Shown in pieces: positions 41,806-50,022 of a stretch of 64,000 nt of DNA. The position numbers were made by a program, and so were the translations under genes. The stretch is taken from the NCBI RefSeq assembly GCF_003205575.1, contig NZ_PYBW01000108.1, positions 32,885-96,884 of the forward strand, given 5' to 3'. How positions within the stretch are numbered: the first letter of the stretch is position 1; the number at the start of each line of letters is the position of its first letter. The stretch is from Streptomyces tateyamensis (GTDB taxonomy: Bacteria > Actinomycetota > Actinomycetes > Streptomycetales > Streptomycetaceae). The notes below the pieces were generated by a model. The model did not search any database, had not been told where the DNA came from, and saw only the letters and a list, made by a program, of their open reading frames with translations.

Positions 41806-44142
41806 TCACATGCGGAATTTGAAGGTGCGGTCCGCCGTGCCGTTCTTGTCGTAGACCGAGGCGATGGCGTCGGCAACGTCCTGCGGCGTGATCGGTGCTG
41901 AAGTTCCATCAGATTTGCGGAACTTCAGCTTGTCGAAAGTCGTTCCAAGCTGACTGCCCAACTGGTCCAGATCCCACTTGGCGCCGATGGTGCCGCCGGC
42001 GTCCGGGGCCAGGGTGAGCGCCTTGGCGGCCGTCACCTTGGTGAAGGTGAACCTGTGGGTGCCGGCCCAGACGATGACAGGGGCGCTGGTGATCTGCTTG
42101 CCCAGCGTGTCGGCCGCCTGCTGCAGCGCCTGGGTGGAGACCTTGGGCGCGGCATTGGTGGTGGCCAGGGTGACCGGCTGGTCCGGCTTGCCGGCCGCCC
42201 GGTCCTGGTAGGCCTGGACCACCTGGTCGGCGGCGTTCGCGCTGTCCAGGGTCTGGCCGCTCTGGCCGGGCACCACGGTCGCGTTGCCGCTGTCGTCGAA
42301 CTGGACGAAGCCCTCCTTGAGCCCGTGCGCGGCGCCCGAGGCCAGCGAGTCGAGCGCCGCCTTGAGCTTGGCCCGGTCGATCCGCACCGCCGGCGGGACC
42401 GCCTTGGTGCCACCGGTGAGCGAGGAGAACACGTCGGCCGGGGCGTAGCTGTGCTTGGTCAGCCCGTCCACGGTGCCCGTGGTGTCGAAGCTGAGCCCGG
42501 CGGTGGTCGGGTCCAGCGGCAGGGTCTGGTCGCCGAGCTTCAGCTGGATCGGTCGCTGGCCGGCCTTGCCGACGGTGCCGTCGAGCTGGTGCACCGCCTG
42601 GTCGCGGCTGTCGCCGCCGATGTCGGTACCGAGCACGGTGGTGCCGCGCGGCACGTCGGACTGATTGAGCATCAGGCCGGTGCCGTAGACCGCGGCGCCC
42701 AGGAAGACCACGCCACCGGTGCCGGTGACCAGCAGTTTCTTCGCCTTGGAGCGCTTCTTGGCGGCGGGGGCGGCCGGCTTGGGCGCCGGGGCCGGGGTGG
42801 TGGCCGGGGCGGTGGCCCCGGCCGGGAGCGGCCCGGGGGGAGTGGCTCCGGTGGGCCCCGTGGGGGCGGAGCCGTAGCCGCCGGTCGCGGGCAGGCCCGG
42901 TATGGCCTGGTGCGGCGGCAGGTCGGCGGTGATCGGGGCGAAGCCGTCGACCTGGGTGTCCTCGCCCTCGTCCGGCAGCGCCAGGCCCTGGGCGGGGCCG
43001 GACGGGAAGCCGCCGGCCGGCGGCTGGTTGATGGGAGGCTGCGGGCGGGCGAACCGGCCGGGGGCGCCCGGGGTCCCGGTCGGGCGCGGAGCCGTGGCCG
43101 GGGCGGCGGCGAACGGGTCGGCCCCGGTGGGCGCGAAGGGGTCCGCGCCGGTGGGAGCGGCGGCGAACGGGTCGGCGCCGCTCGGCGTGGGCGCGTACGG
43201 CGAGGCGTTGTTCTGCGCCTGGTACGGGCCGGTCTGGCCCGGGCCGCCGGGCACGGGGGTGCCGTGCGGCGGGGTGGCGGCCGGTCGCGGGGTGCCGTGC
43301 GCCGGGGTGCCCGGCAGCTGCGTGCCGTGCGGCGGCGTGGCCGGGTGCCCCTGCGGCGACCGCGGCCCGCCCGCGTACGGGTCGGCCGGGTACCCCTGCG
43401 GTGCGCCGAACGGCGGGCCGGCGTTGCCGCCCTGCTGGGGCGGCGGAGTCTGCTGGGTGCTGTCGGCGGCGTACCGCGGCGCGGCCGACCGGCGGACTCC
43501 GGGTTCGGCGGTCCGCTGGTACGGCGTGCCACCCGCCGGCCCGGCGGGCGCGCCCGGGGCCGCAGCGGGTGCGGGTGCGGGCGCCTGAGCCGCCGTCGGA
43601 CGCGGCGCCCGGGCGGCGGCGGGGGCAGCCGGGCTGGCCACCGGCTCCGGCCGGCCCTTCTGCCGCGGCCGGAACCACTCGCCGGTGGACTCCGAGTCCT
43701 CGCGGGCGCCGGACGGCGCCGGGGTGCGCCACTCGGGCGGCAGGTCCGGCGGCGGCGCGGTGCGCCCGCCCTGGTCCATCACGCCGAGCACCGGCGAGGC
43801 CGACGGCGCCGAACGGTGCCGCGGGCCGGTCGGCGCCGGCGCCGGGGCGGGCGGCTCCGGCTCGGCCCCGCCCTCCTCCGGCTTGACCGCGCTGCGCACC
43901 ACCACCGGCGGGATCGGCCGCGAACCAGGGATGTTGATCGAGATCCTGGTGGTCAGCGTGGTCTCGGTGGTCTTGGGCTCGGGTTCGGCCTCCACGGGCT
44001 GTGGGGCGAACGGGTCGTCGGCTCCGAAGCCGTTGCCCAGGCCGGGGATTCCGTACGGCGGGGTGCCCGACGGGTAGGCGTCGGGCCCGCCGGGTCCCCG
44101 GCGGGAGGACGGGGAGGCGCTGTCAGATTCGCGGCTGCTCAA
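41806..44142 (-). CDS. Membrane protein with YoaR-like putative peptidoglycan-binding domains and long disordered head
   Basis: A 778-residue single-pass protein. Residues 1-460 are Pro/Ala/Gly/Thr-rich with short repeats (GADPFAAAPT, TPPHGTP and variants) and are surely disordered and cytoplasmic. A basic stretch KKRSKAKK precedes the helix at ~468-490. The outer part (~495-778) has two copies of the beta-rich domain found in VanW/YoaR proteins (putative peptidoglycan binding): PRGTTVLGTDIGGDSRDQAV and FTFTKVTAAKALTLAP regions. Start is TTG 44142, the only fitting one I see. Function unknown; a cell-wall sensor or scaffold is the natural guess. Confidence 0.78.
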   Translation of the reverse strand: MSSRESDSASPSSRRGPGGPDAYPSGTPPYGIPGLGNGFGADDPFAPQPVEAEPEPKTTETTLTTRISINIPGSRPIPPVVVRSAVKPEEGGAEPEPPAPAPAPTGPRHRSAPSASPVLGVMDQGGRTAPPPDLPPEWRTPAPSGAREDSESTGEWFRPRQKGRPEPVASPAAPAAARAPRPTAAQAPAPAPAAAPGAPAGPAGGTPYQRTAEPGVRRSAAPRYAADSTQQTPPPQQGGNAGPPFGAPQGYPADPYAGGPRSPQGHPATPPHGTQLPGTPAHGTPRPAATPPHGTPVPGGPGQTGPYQAQNNASPYAPTPSGADPFAAAPTGADPFAPTGADPFAAAPATAPRPTGTPGAPGRFARPQPPINQPPAGGFPSGPAQGLALPDEGEDTQVDGFAPITADLPPHQAIPGLPATGGYGSAPTGPTGATPPGPLPAGATAPATTPAPAPKPAAPAAKKRSKAKKLLVTGTGGVVFLGAAVYGTGLMLNQSDVPRGTTVLGTDIGGDSRDQAVHQLDGTVGKAGQRPIQLKLGDQTLPLDPTTAGLSFDTTGTVDGLTKHSYAPADVFSSLTGGTKAVPPAVRIDRAKLKAALDSLASGAAHGLKEGFVQFDDSGNATVVPGQSGQTLDSANAADQVVQAYQDRAAGKPDQPVTLATTNAAPKVSTQALQQAADTLGKQITSAPVIVWAGTHRFTFTKVTAAKALTLAPDAGGTIGAKWDLDQLGSQLGTTFDKLKFRKSDGTSAPITPQDVADAIASVYDKNGTADRTFKFRM

Positions 44143-44281
44143 TGCTGCTCTGCTCCGGGTTCGCGGCCGGACGGCTCGTCCGACGATGCTGCGGCACCAC
44201 CATACTGGGAACGCCTGTGAGGCGAACTGCTTCCTATAGAACCCGATACGTCCGGATCCGTACCGCCGAGCCTACGGGCAG

Positions 44282-44710
44282 TCAGTCCCGTTGGCGCGGG
44301 ATGCCGAAGGCGTACGGCGACCGGGTGGGCAGGCTCGCGCAGACCACGCCGAGGGTCAGCCCGCCGATCAGGTAGAGGTACGAAGCAGCCTGCGAGGAGA
44401 GCACGAAGTCGCCCTCCGGGCGGGGCGCGGCCAGCACGATGGTGGTCACGAACCAGCCGATCAGACCGGCCCCGGCACCGAGCTTGGTGCCGGCCGCGCG
44501 CAGCCCGCCGTAGAACACGGCCGCGCAGCCGGCCAGCGCGAGCAGCAGCCCGAACGGGTCCCACAGGGCCTGCACGAAAGATCCGCAGACCCCGGCCAGC
44601 AGGCCGAGGACCAGGAAGACCAGGTACCAGACGCCGCGGGTGCGGCGCGGCGGCAGCGGTTCGGCCAGGCGCTGGGCGCGGGTGCCGAGCAGCAGGTGCA
44701 GCGGGTTCAC
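44282..44710 (-). CDS. DUF6113 membrane protein
   Basis: A 142-residue protein with four hydrophobic segments (VWYLVFLVLGLLAGVCGSFVQ, LLLALAGCAAVFYGGL, GAGLIGWFVTTIVLAA, YLIGGLTLGVVCASL) after a basic N-terminus. The GTG at 44710 overlaps the mshB stop (GTGA), so translation is coupled. A DUF6113 gene directly after mshB is conserved in actinobacteria (Rv1170-Rv1171 in M. tuberculosis, from memory), hinting at a link with mycothiol or envelope physiology, but no function is known. Confidence 0.82.
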   Translation of the reverse strand: MNPLHLLLGTRAQRLAEPLPPRRTRGVWYLVFLVLGLLAGVCGSFVQALWDPFGLLLALAGCAAVFYGGLRAAGTKLGAGAGLIGWFVTTIVLAAPRPEGDFVLSSQAASYLYLIGGLTLGVVCASLPTRSPYAFGIPRQRD

Positions 44711-45582
44711 CGGGCCTCGACCCCCGCGAACAGGTCGCTCTCCGGCCGCTCGGCACCCGGGGTGCCGAGGGCCAGCTGGTAGTACTCGTCGCTGATCAGC
44801 GGCTGCCACTGGTCGTTGCTGAGGGCGAAGTCCGGGCCGTCGACCACGATCTGGGTGGCGTGCGCGCGCATCGCGGCGGCCTTGCGGTCGGCGTACTTCG
44901 TGCCGTCCAGCACGGCGTCGACCAGCTCGTCGTCGACCACGCCCGGCACCGACTCGGGTGCCGCCACCGCCTGGTGCGCGGCAGCGGTGCCGGCCAGGCG
45001 GGCCAGCAGCACCGAGCGCGGCATCCGGTTCCAGTACACCTTGACGACCTGCCAGGTCGGCCCGAGCTCGGGCCGGAAGGCGGGGTCGGCGGCCAACTCG
45101 ACCGCGCGCATGGCCACCCGGTGGGCCTGGATGTGGTCCGGGTGGCCGTAGCCGCCCTGCTCGTCGTAGGTGACCAGCACCTGCGGGCGGACCTCGCGGA
45201 CCACGGCCACCAGGTAGCCCGCCGCCTCGTCCAGGTCGGCCTGCCAGAAGCAGTCGGGGCGGTCGTTGTCCGGCACACCCATCATCCCGGAGTCGCGGTA
45301 GCGGCCCGGGCCGCCCAGGAAGCGGACGTCGGTCACGCCGACCTCGGCCGTCGCGGCGGTCAGTTCGCCGATCCGGTGGGCGCCGAGGGCGTCCTGCCGG
45401 TCGGCGGCGAGGTGGGCCAGCTGCGGCGGGATCACCTCGCCGCCCTCGCCGAGGGTGCAGGTCACCAGGGTCACCTGGGCACCCTCGGCGGCGTAGCGGG
45501 CCATGGTCGCGCCGTTGCCGATCGACTCGTCGTCGGGGTGGGCGTGCACCAGCAACAGGCGTCGGTCGGCGAGGGTGGTCAT
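44707..45582 (-). CDS. mshB: N-acetyl-1-D-myo-inositol-2-amino-2-deoxy-alpha-D-glucopyranoside deacetylase
   Basis: Zinc deacetylase of mycothiol synthesis, converting GlcNAc-Ins to GlcN-Ins; 291 residues. The zinc site is AHPDDE (residues 14-19, His and Asp ligands plus general-base Asp) and HPDH (GYGHPDHIQAHR). The PxxYxDEQGGYGHPDH context and ALSNDQWQPLISDEYYQLA near the end are typical of MshB rather than Mca. The ATG at 45582 stands 7 nt after a TAGGGT box. It is coupled to DUF6113 downstream. Mycothiol is the main low-molecular-weight thiol of actinobacteria. Confidence 0.94.
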   Translation of the reverse strand: MTTLADRRLLLVHAHPDDESIGNGATMARYAAEGAQVTLVTCTLGEGGEVIPPQLAHLAADRQDALGAHRIGELTAATAEVGVTDVRFLGGPGRYRDSGMMGVPDNDRPDCFWQADLDEAAGYLVAVVREVRPQVLVTYDEQGGYGHPDHIQAHRVAMRAVELAADPAFRPELGPTWQVVKVYWNRMPRSVLLARLAGTAAAHQAVAAPESVPGVVDDELVDAVLDGTKYADRKAAAMRAHATQIVVDGPDFALSNDQWQPLISDEYYQLALGTPGAERPESDLFAGVEAR

Positions 45583-45589
45583 GGAGGCC

Positions 45590-45595
45590 ACCCTA
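45590..45595 (-). promoter_or_regulatory. -10 box of a probable leaderless mshB promoter
   Basis: TAGGGT on the minus strand, 7 nt before the mshB ATG, with GGCCTCC between and no purine-rich ribosome binding site. Confidence 0.5.
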
Positions 45596-45641
45596 GGCCC
45601 TTGCCCGGTTCGGCCCGGCGGCCCACCCCGGTCGCGCGCAG

Positions 45642-45836
45642 CTACAGTTTGAGCCCGTTGATCATCCCCGCGAGGTTGCTGGTCACCTGCTGGATCGACG
45701 GTGCGATCGAGGTCGAGGCCAGGTAGAAGCCCAGCAGGGCGCAGACCACTGCGTGGGCGAGCTTGAGGCCGGAGCGGCGGATCAGGACCACCACGATCAC
45801 CAGCATCAGCATGACGGCGGAGACGGACAGAGCCAT
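45642..45836 (-). CDS. 64-residue two-helix membrane protein
   Basis: A small protein with helix one at residues 2-19 (ALSVSAVMLMLVIVVVLI), a basic turn RRSGLKLAH and helix two (AVVCALLGFYLASTSIA), then an amphipathic tail SIQQVTSNLAGMINGL. GAAGGGGTG precedes the ATG at good distance, and codon use is normal, so it is a real gene. I do not recognise a named family. It lies 59 bp upstream of mshB on the same strand, but mshB has its own promoter. Upstream is a 9-bp-arm hairpin (45862-45881). Confidence 0.75.
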   Translation of the reverse strand: MALSVSAVMLMLVIVVVLIRRSGLKLAHAVVCALLGFYLASTSIAPSIQQVTSNLAGMINGLKL

Positions 45837-46041
45837 GTCGGTTCACACCCCTTCTCGGGTGCGCCGCCCGGTCGGGCGGCGGTGAAGTTCGCTGAACAAA
45901 GGAATACCCGATCAGTGAGCTCTGCATTACTTTCCGTGAGTCCGCGTGGCGTGCCCGGTCAGGGCCGCGGAGCCGTGACAGCCCCGGTCAGCGGCGGTGC
46001 GGGGGGCTCGGCGGAGCAATTGCGCACGCTGCGCCGAACGA

Positions 46042-46086
46042 GTGATCAGCAAACGATCGATCACGAATGGTGCGACACCGTAGGGT
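46042..46086 (+). promoter_or_regulatory. Leaderless promoter of the S9 peptidase with GTGATC-N11-GATCAC dyad
   Basis: The -10 box TAGGGT (46081-46086) is 7 nt before the ATG. The dyad GTGATC (46042-46047) and GATCAC (46059-46064) covers the -35 position, so a bound protein would block or contact RNA polymerase. Confidence 0.45.
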
Positions 46087-46093
46087 GCGCCCC

Positions 46094-48226
46094 ATGACCA
46101 ATGACGCACCCTCATCCGCCGCCGGGGACAGCTTTCCCCGCCAGCACGCGCGCACCCAGCGCTACACCGTCGGTCAGCCGCGCTCCTACGCGGTGCCCCC
46201 CGACGGCTCCGCGGTGCTCTTCCTGCGCTCCCGCGGTGGGGCGGAGCGGGCCAACCTGCTGTGGCGCCTGGACACGGGGACCGGGGCGGAGACCGTGCTG
46301 GCCGACCCGGCCGCGCTGCTCGACGGCGGCACCGAGGACCTGTCGGCGGCCGAGCGGGCCCGCCGTGAGCGCAGCCGGGAGAGCTCGGCCGGAATCGTCG
46401 GCTACGCCCTGGACGCAGCTGGCGCACTCGCCGTCTTCCCGCTCTCCGGACGCCTGTTCGCAGCCGGGCCGGGCACCGGCCAGGTGCGCGAGCTGCCCGT
46501 GTCGGGCTCGGTGCTGGACCCGCGCCCGGCGCCGGACGGCCGCTGGGTGGCGGCCCCGACCACGGACGGCGCGCTGCGCCTGGTGGCCGCCGACGGCAGC
46601 GGGCAGCGGGTGCTGGCCGAGCCCGAACGGCCCGGGGTCAGCTGGGGCCAGGCCGAGTTCATCGCCCAGGAGGAGATGGACCGGGACCGCGGCTACTGGT
46701 GGTCCCCGCAGAGCGACCGGCTGCTGGTGGCCCGGGTGGACGACGCCCCGGTACAGCGCTGGTGGATCGCCGACCCGGCCAACCCCGCGGCCGACCCGGT
46801 CGAGGTCGCCTACCCGGCCACCGGCACCCCCAACGCCGAGGTCACGCTCTGGCTGGTGGACCTGGCGGGCGGGCGCACCGAGGTGGTCTGGGACCGGCAG
46901 GCGTACCCGTACCTGGCCCGGGTGCACTGGTCGGGCGGCGGCCCGGCGCTGCTCCTGGTGCAGGCCCGCGACCAGCGCAGCCAGCTGCTGCTCACCGTGG
47001 ACCCCGAGACCGGCGCCACCAGCACGCTGCGCACCGAGCAGGACCCGGTCTGGCTGGAGCTGTTCCCCGGCGTGCCCGCCTGGACGCCCGGTGGCGCGCT
47101 GCTGCAGATCAGCGACGAGCCCGGCCACCGCGCCCTGCTCGCCGACGACCGCGCGCTCACCGGGGCCGAATGGCACCTGCGCGCGGTGCTCGCGGTCGGC
47201 CGGACCGAGGCGCTGGTGCTGGCCAGCGCCGGCGAGGCGGCCGAGGACTGGACGCCCGGCCTGGTCAGCCTGCTGGAAGTGCCGCTGGACGGCTCCGGCC
47301 CGCGGATGCTGCGCACCGGCGCGGCGCTGGACGCGGTGCGCGGCGGCGACACCACGGTGCTGTCGCAGTCCTCGCTGGACTACCCCGGCCGGCGGGCCGA
47401 GGTGCTGCGGGCCGGCGAGCAGGTGGCCGTGGTCGCCAACCACGCCGAGCGCCCGGTGCTGACGGCCCGTCCGGTCTTCCGGCTGGCCGGCCGGCGGCGG
47501 ATCCCGGCCGCGGTGCTGCTGCCCACCGGCTACGACCGGGCGCGCGACGGCCTGCTGCCGGTGCTGATGGACCCCTACGGCGGCCCGCACGGCCAGATGG
47601 TGGTCCAGGCGCACAACGCCAACCTCGCCTCGCAGTGGGTCGCCGACCAGGGCTTCGCCGTGGTGGTGGCGGACGGTCGCGGCACCCCCGGGCGCAGCCC
47701 CGGCTGGGAGAAGGCGGTCGCCTTCGACCTGGCCGAGGTCACCTTGGCCGACCAGGTCGAGGCGCTGCAGGCGCTGGCCGAGGAGTTCCCGCTCGACCTG
47801 GGCAAGGTGGCGATCCGCGGCTGGTCCTACGGCGGCTACCTGGCGGCCCTGGCGGTGCTGCGCCGCCCGGACGTGTTCCACGCGGCGGTGGCCGGCGCCC
47901 CGGTGACCGACTTCGCGCTGTACGACACCCACTACACCGAGCGCTACCTGGGCACCCCGCAGGAGCGCCCGGAGGTGTACCGGGCGCACTCGCTGATCGA
48001 GGACGCGGCCAAGCTGGAGCGGCCGCTGATGATCATCCACGGCCTGGCCGACGACAACGTGGTGGCCGCGCACACCCTGCGGCTCTCCTCGGCGCTGCTG
48101 GCCGCCGGGCGCCCGCACACCGTGCTGCCGCTGTCCGGGGTCACCCACATGACCCCGCAGGAGCAGGTGGCCGAGAATCTGCAGCTGCTCCAGGTCGCCT
48201 TCCTGAAGCAGGCCCTGGGGATGTGA
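46094..48226 (+). CDS. S9-family serine peptidase (dipeptidyl-peptidase IV type)
   Basis: A 710-residue cytoplasmic peptidase: N-terminal beta-propeller (~20-440, with RDRGYWWSPQSDRLLVARVDD) and C-terminal alpha/beta-hydrolase. The catalytic Ser578 lies in GWSYGGY; Asp653 or Asp654 (HGLADDNV) and His685 (SGVTHMTP) complete the triad. EEMDRDRGY, the Glu pair that holds the substrate amino terminus in DPP-IV, is present near residue 195-203, so release of dipeptides from peptide N-termini is likely. No signal peptide is present. It lies alone, close to the peptide importers; breakdown of imported peptides would fit. Confidence 0.93.
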   Translation: MTNDAPSSAAGDSFPRQHARTQRYTVGQPRSYAVPPDGSAVLFLRSRGGAERANLLWRLDTGTGAETVLADPAALLDGGTEDLSAAERARRERSRESSAGIVGYALDAAGALAVFPLSGRLFAAGPGTGQVRELPVSGSVLDPRPAPDGRWVAAPTTDGALRLVAADGSGQRVLAEPERPGVSWGQAEFIAQEEMDRDRGYWWSPQSDRLLVARVDDAPVQRWWIADPANPAADPVEVAYPATGTPNAEVTLWLVDLAGGRTEVVWDRQAYPYLARVHWSGGGPALLLVQARDQRSQLLLTVDPETGATSTLRTEQDPVWLELFPGVPAWTPGGALLQISDEPGHRALLADDRALTGAEWHLRAVLAVGRTEALVLASAGEAAEDWTPGLVSLLEVPLDGSGPRMLRTGAALDAVRGGDTTVLSQSSLDYPGRRAEVLRAGEQVAVVANHAERPVLTARPVFRLAGRRRIPAAVLLPTGYDRARDGLLPVLMDPYGGPHGQMVVQAHNANLASQWVADQGFAVVVADGRGTPGRSPGWEKAVAFDLAEVTLADQVEALQALAEEFPLDLGKVAIRGWSYGGYLAALAVLRRPDVFHAAVAGAPVTDFALYDTHYTERYLGTPQERPEVYRAHSLIEDAAKLERPLMIIHGLADDNVVAAHTLRLSSALLAAGRPHTVLPLSGVTHMTPQEQVAENLQLLQVAFLKQALGM

Positions 48227-48231
48227 CCTGC

Positions 48232-48269
48232 CGCGTCCTCGGCATGACATCTGTCATGCCGAGGACGCG
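48232..48269. terminator. 38-bp near-perfect palindrome: terminator and possible response-regulator site
   Basis: 18-bp arms (48232-48249 with 48252-48269) around TC. It lies 6 bp past the S9 peptidase stop and 92 bp before the exporter operon. Its centre ATGACATCTGTCAT is itself a typical dimeric operator, so it may serve both as terminator and as binding site for the NarL-type regulator at the end of the next operon. Confidence 0.6.
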
Positions 48270-48361
48270 ACGGTGCACACTGCCCGCCACCCCGTCCGGC
48301 GCGGCACGGTGGATCCCGTCGCAAGAACGCAGGAACTGACGAAGCGAGAGGACGGGGACCG

Positions 48362-49309
48362 ATGACCGCGCCAGTGGCCGCCTTCAGGGGCGTGAGCAAG
48401 AGCTACGGGAAGGTCAGGGCCGTGAACGGCCTGGACCTGACCCTGCACCCGGGGGAGACGGTGGCACTGCTCGGCCCGAACGGGGCCGGCAAGTCCAGCA
48501 GCCTGGACCTGCTGCTGGGCCTGCGCGAGCCGGACCAGGGCGAGGTCACCCTGTTCGGCGGCTCCCCGCGGGCCGCGATCCAGGCCGGCCGGGTCGGCGC
48601 GATGCTGCAGAGCGGCGGCCTGATGACCGACGTCACGGTGGCCGAGCTGGTCAGGCTGGCCTGCGCCGTGCACCCGCGGGCCCACCGCCCGGAGCAGGTG
48701 CTGAAGGACGCCGGGATCGAGGAGATCGCCGGCCGCCGGGTCGACAAGCTCTCCGGCGGCCAGGAGCAGCGGGTCCGGTTCGCGCTGGCCGTGGCCGGCG
48801 ACCACGAGCTGATCGTGCTGGACGAGCCGACCACCGGCATGGACGTGTCGGTCCGTCAGCAGTTCTGGGCCGCGATGCGCCGTCAGGCTGAGCAGGGCCG
48901 CACGGTGTTGTTCGCGACCCATTACCTGGAGGAGGCCGACTCGATCGCCGACCGGGTGCTGGTGCTGCACCGCGGCCGGCTGATCGCCGACGGCTCCTCG
49001 GCCGACATCAAGGCCCGGGCCGGTGCCCGCCGGATCAGCTTCGAGCTGCACGCGGCCGACGGCCACGTCGAGGAGGGCGCGCTGCGGGCGCTGCCCGGCC
49101 TGGCCGCCCTGGAGCTGAGCGGTTCGGCGCACGGGGTGCGCACGGTGCGGATCCGGGCCGCCGACGCCGACGCGGTGGTCGCCGGGCTGTACCGCGCCGG
49201 GTGCTACCCGCGCGGCCTGGAGGTCACCAGCCTGGGCCTGGAGCAGGCCTTCCTGACCATCACCGAGGCCGCCGAGGCGACCGAGCAGAGCCTGGAGGAC
49301 GCGCGATGA
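48362..49309 (+). CDS. ABC transporter ATP-binding protein (ABC-2 exporter)
   Basis: A 315-residue drug/lipid-exporter-type ATPase: Walker A GPNGAGKSS, Q-loop LQSGGLMTDVTV, signature LSGGQEQR (Glu where Arg or Gln is more usual), Walker B LIVLDEPTTGMDV, switch ATHYLEEAD. The C-terminal ~90 residues are the DUF4162-like extension of this class. First gene of a four-gene operon; the stop overlaps the permease start (ATGA). Ribosome binding site GAGAGGACGGGG precedes the ATG. Confidence 0.94.
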   Translation: MTAPVAAFRGVSKSYGKVRAVNGLDLTLHPGETVALLGPNGAGKSSSLDLLLGLREPDQGEVTLFGGSPRAAIQAGRVGAMLQSGGLMTDVTVAELVRLACAVHPRAHRPEQVLKDAGIEEIAGRRVDKLSGGQEQRVRFALAVAGDHELIVLDEPTTGMDVSVRQQFWAAMRRQAEQGRTVLFATHYLEEADSIADRVLVLHRGRLIADGSSADIKARAGARRISFELHAADGHVEEGALRALPGLAALELSGSAHGVRTVRIRAADADAVVAGLYRAGCYPRGLEVTSLGLEQAFLTITEAAEATEQSLEDAR

Positions 49310-50022
49310 GGACCCTGGTCAAGCTGGAGATCCTGCGGACCCTGCGGAACAAGCGGTACGCCTTCTTCACCGTGCTCTACCCGGCGCTGCTCTACTTCTT
49401 CTTCATCAACATCAACCACTCGATGCCCGACGGGCTCGATGCCAAGACCTATTTCATGGTCTCGATGGCCACCTTCGGCGCGGTCGGCGCGGTGCTCACC
49501 GGCAGCGCGCAGCGGATCTCGCTGGAGCGCAAGAGCGGCTGGACCCGCCAGCTGCGGCTGACCGCGCTGCCCGGGCGGGCGTACGCCACCGCCAAGATCT
49601 GCGCCAGCGCGGTCACCACGCTGCCGTCCATCCTGGTGCTGTTCGCGCTCGGTGCGGCCGAGGGCGTGCAGCTGGACGCCGGTCAGTGGCTGGGCCTGGT
49701 CCTGGTGCTCTGGGCGGGCAGCTTCGTGTTCGCCGCGCTCGGTGTGGCGCTGGGCTACGCGGCCGAGCCGAACGCGGTCCAGCCGATCGTGATGATCATC
49801 TACATGGTGCTCTCGGTGCTCGGCGGCACCTGGTACCCGATCACCGGCGGGCTGAAGTCCATCGCCCGGTTCGACCCCGTCTACCTGTACAACCGCCTCG
49901 CCGTCTTCGTGCACCCCGGTGCCTCGTTCGACACCGCGGCGGCCGCCGGGCTGGCCGGCTTCCTGGCGGTCTTCGTGGCCGCGGCGGCCTTCCTGTACCG
50001 CCGGGACACCCAGCAGGCATGA
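49306..50022 (+). CDS. ABC-2 type exporter permease
   Basis: A 238-residue membrane protein with six hydrophobic segments starting RYAFFTVLYPALLYFFFI. Typical features are an SMATFGAVGAVLTGS helix, the ISLERKSGWTRQLRLTALP cytoplasmic loop that contacts the ATPase, and the late GGTWYPI motif near the fifth helix. It overlaps both neighbours by 4 bp. Substrate unknown; exporters with a dedicated DesK/LiaS-like system often respond to membrane or antibiotic stress. Confidence 0.92.
   Translation: MRTLVKLEILRTLRNKRYAFFTVLYPALLYFFFININHSMPDGLDAKTYFMVSMATFGAVGAVLTGSAQRISLERKSGWTRQLRLTALPGRAYATAKICASAVTTLPSILVLFALGAAEGVQLDAGQWLGLVLVLWAGSFVFAALGVALGYAAEPNAVQPIVMIIYMVLSVLGGTWYPITGGLKSIARFDPVYLYNRLAVFVHPGASFDTAAAAGLAGFLAVFVAAAAFLYRRDTQQA

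Noticed and set aside
41572..41901. 109-codon plus-strand frame upstream of the bldK-type operon
   Set aside because: It crosses a clear terminator stem and the 3' end of the opposite gene; codon use is poor.
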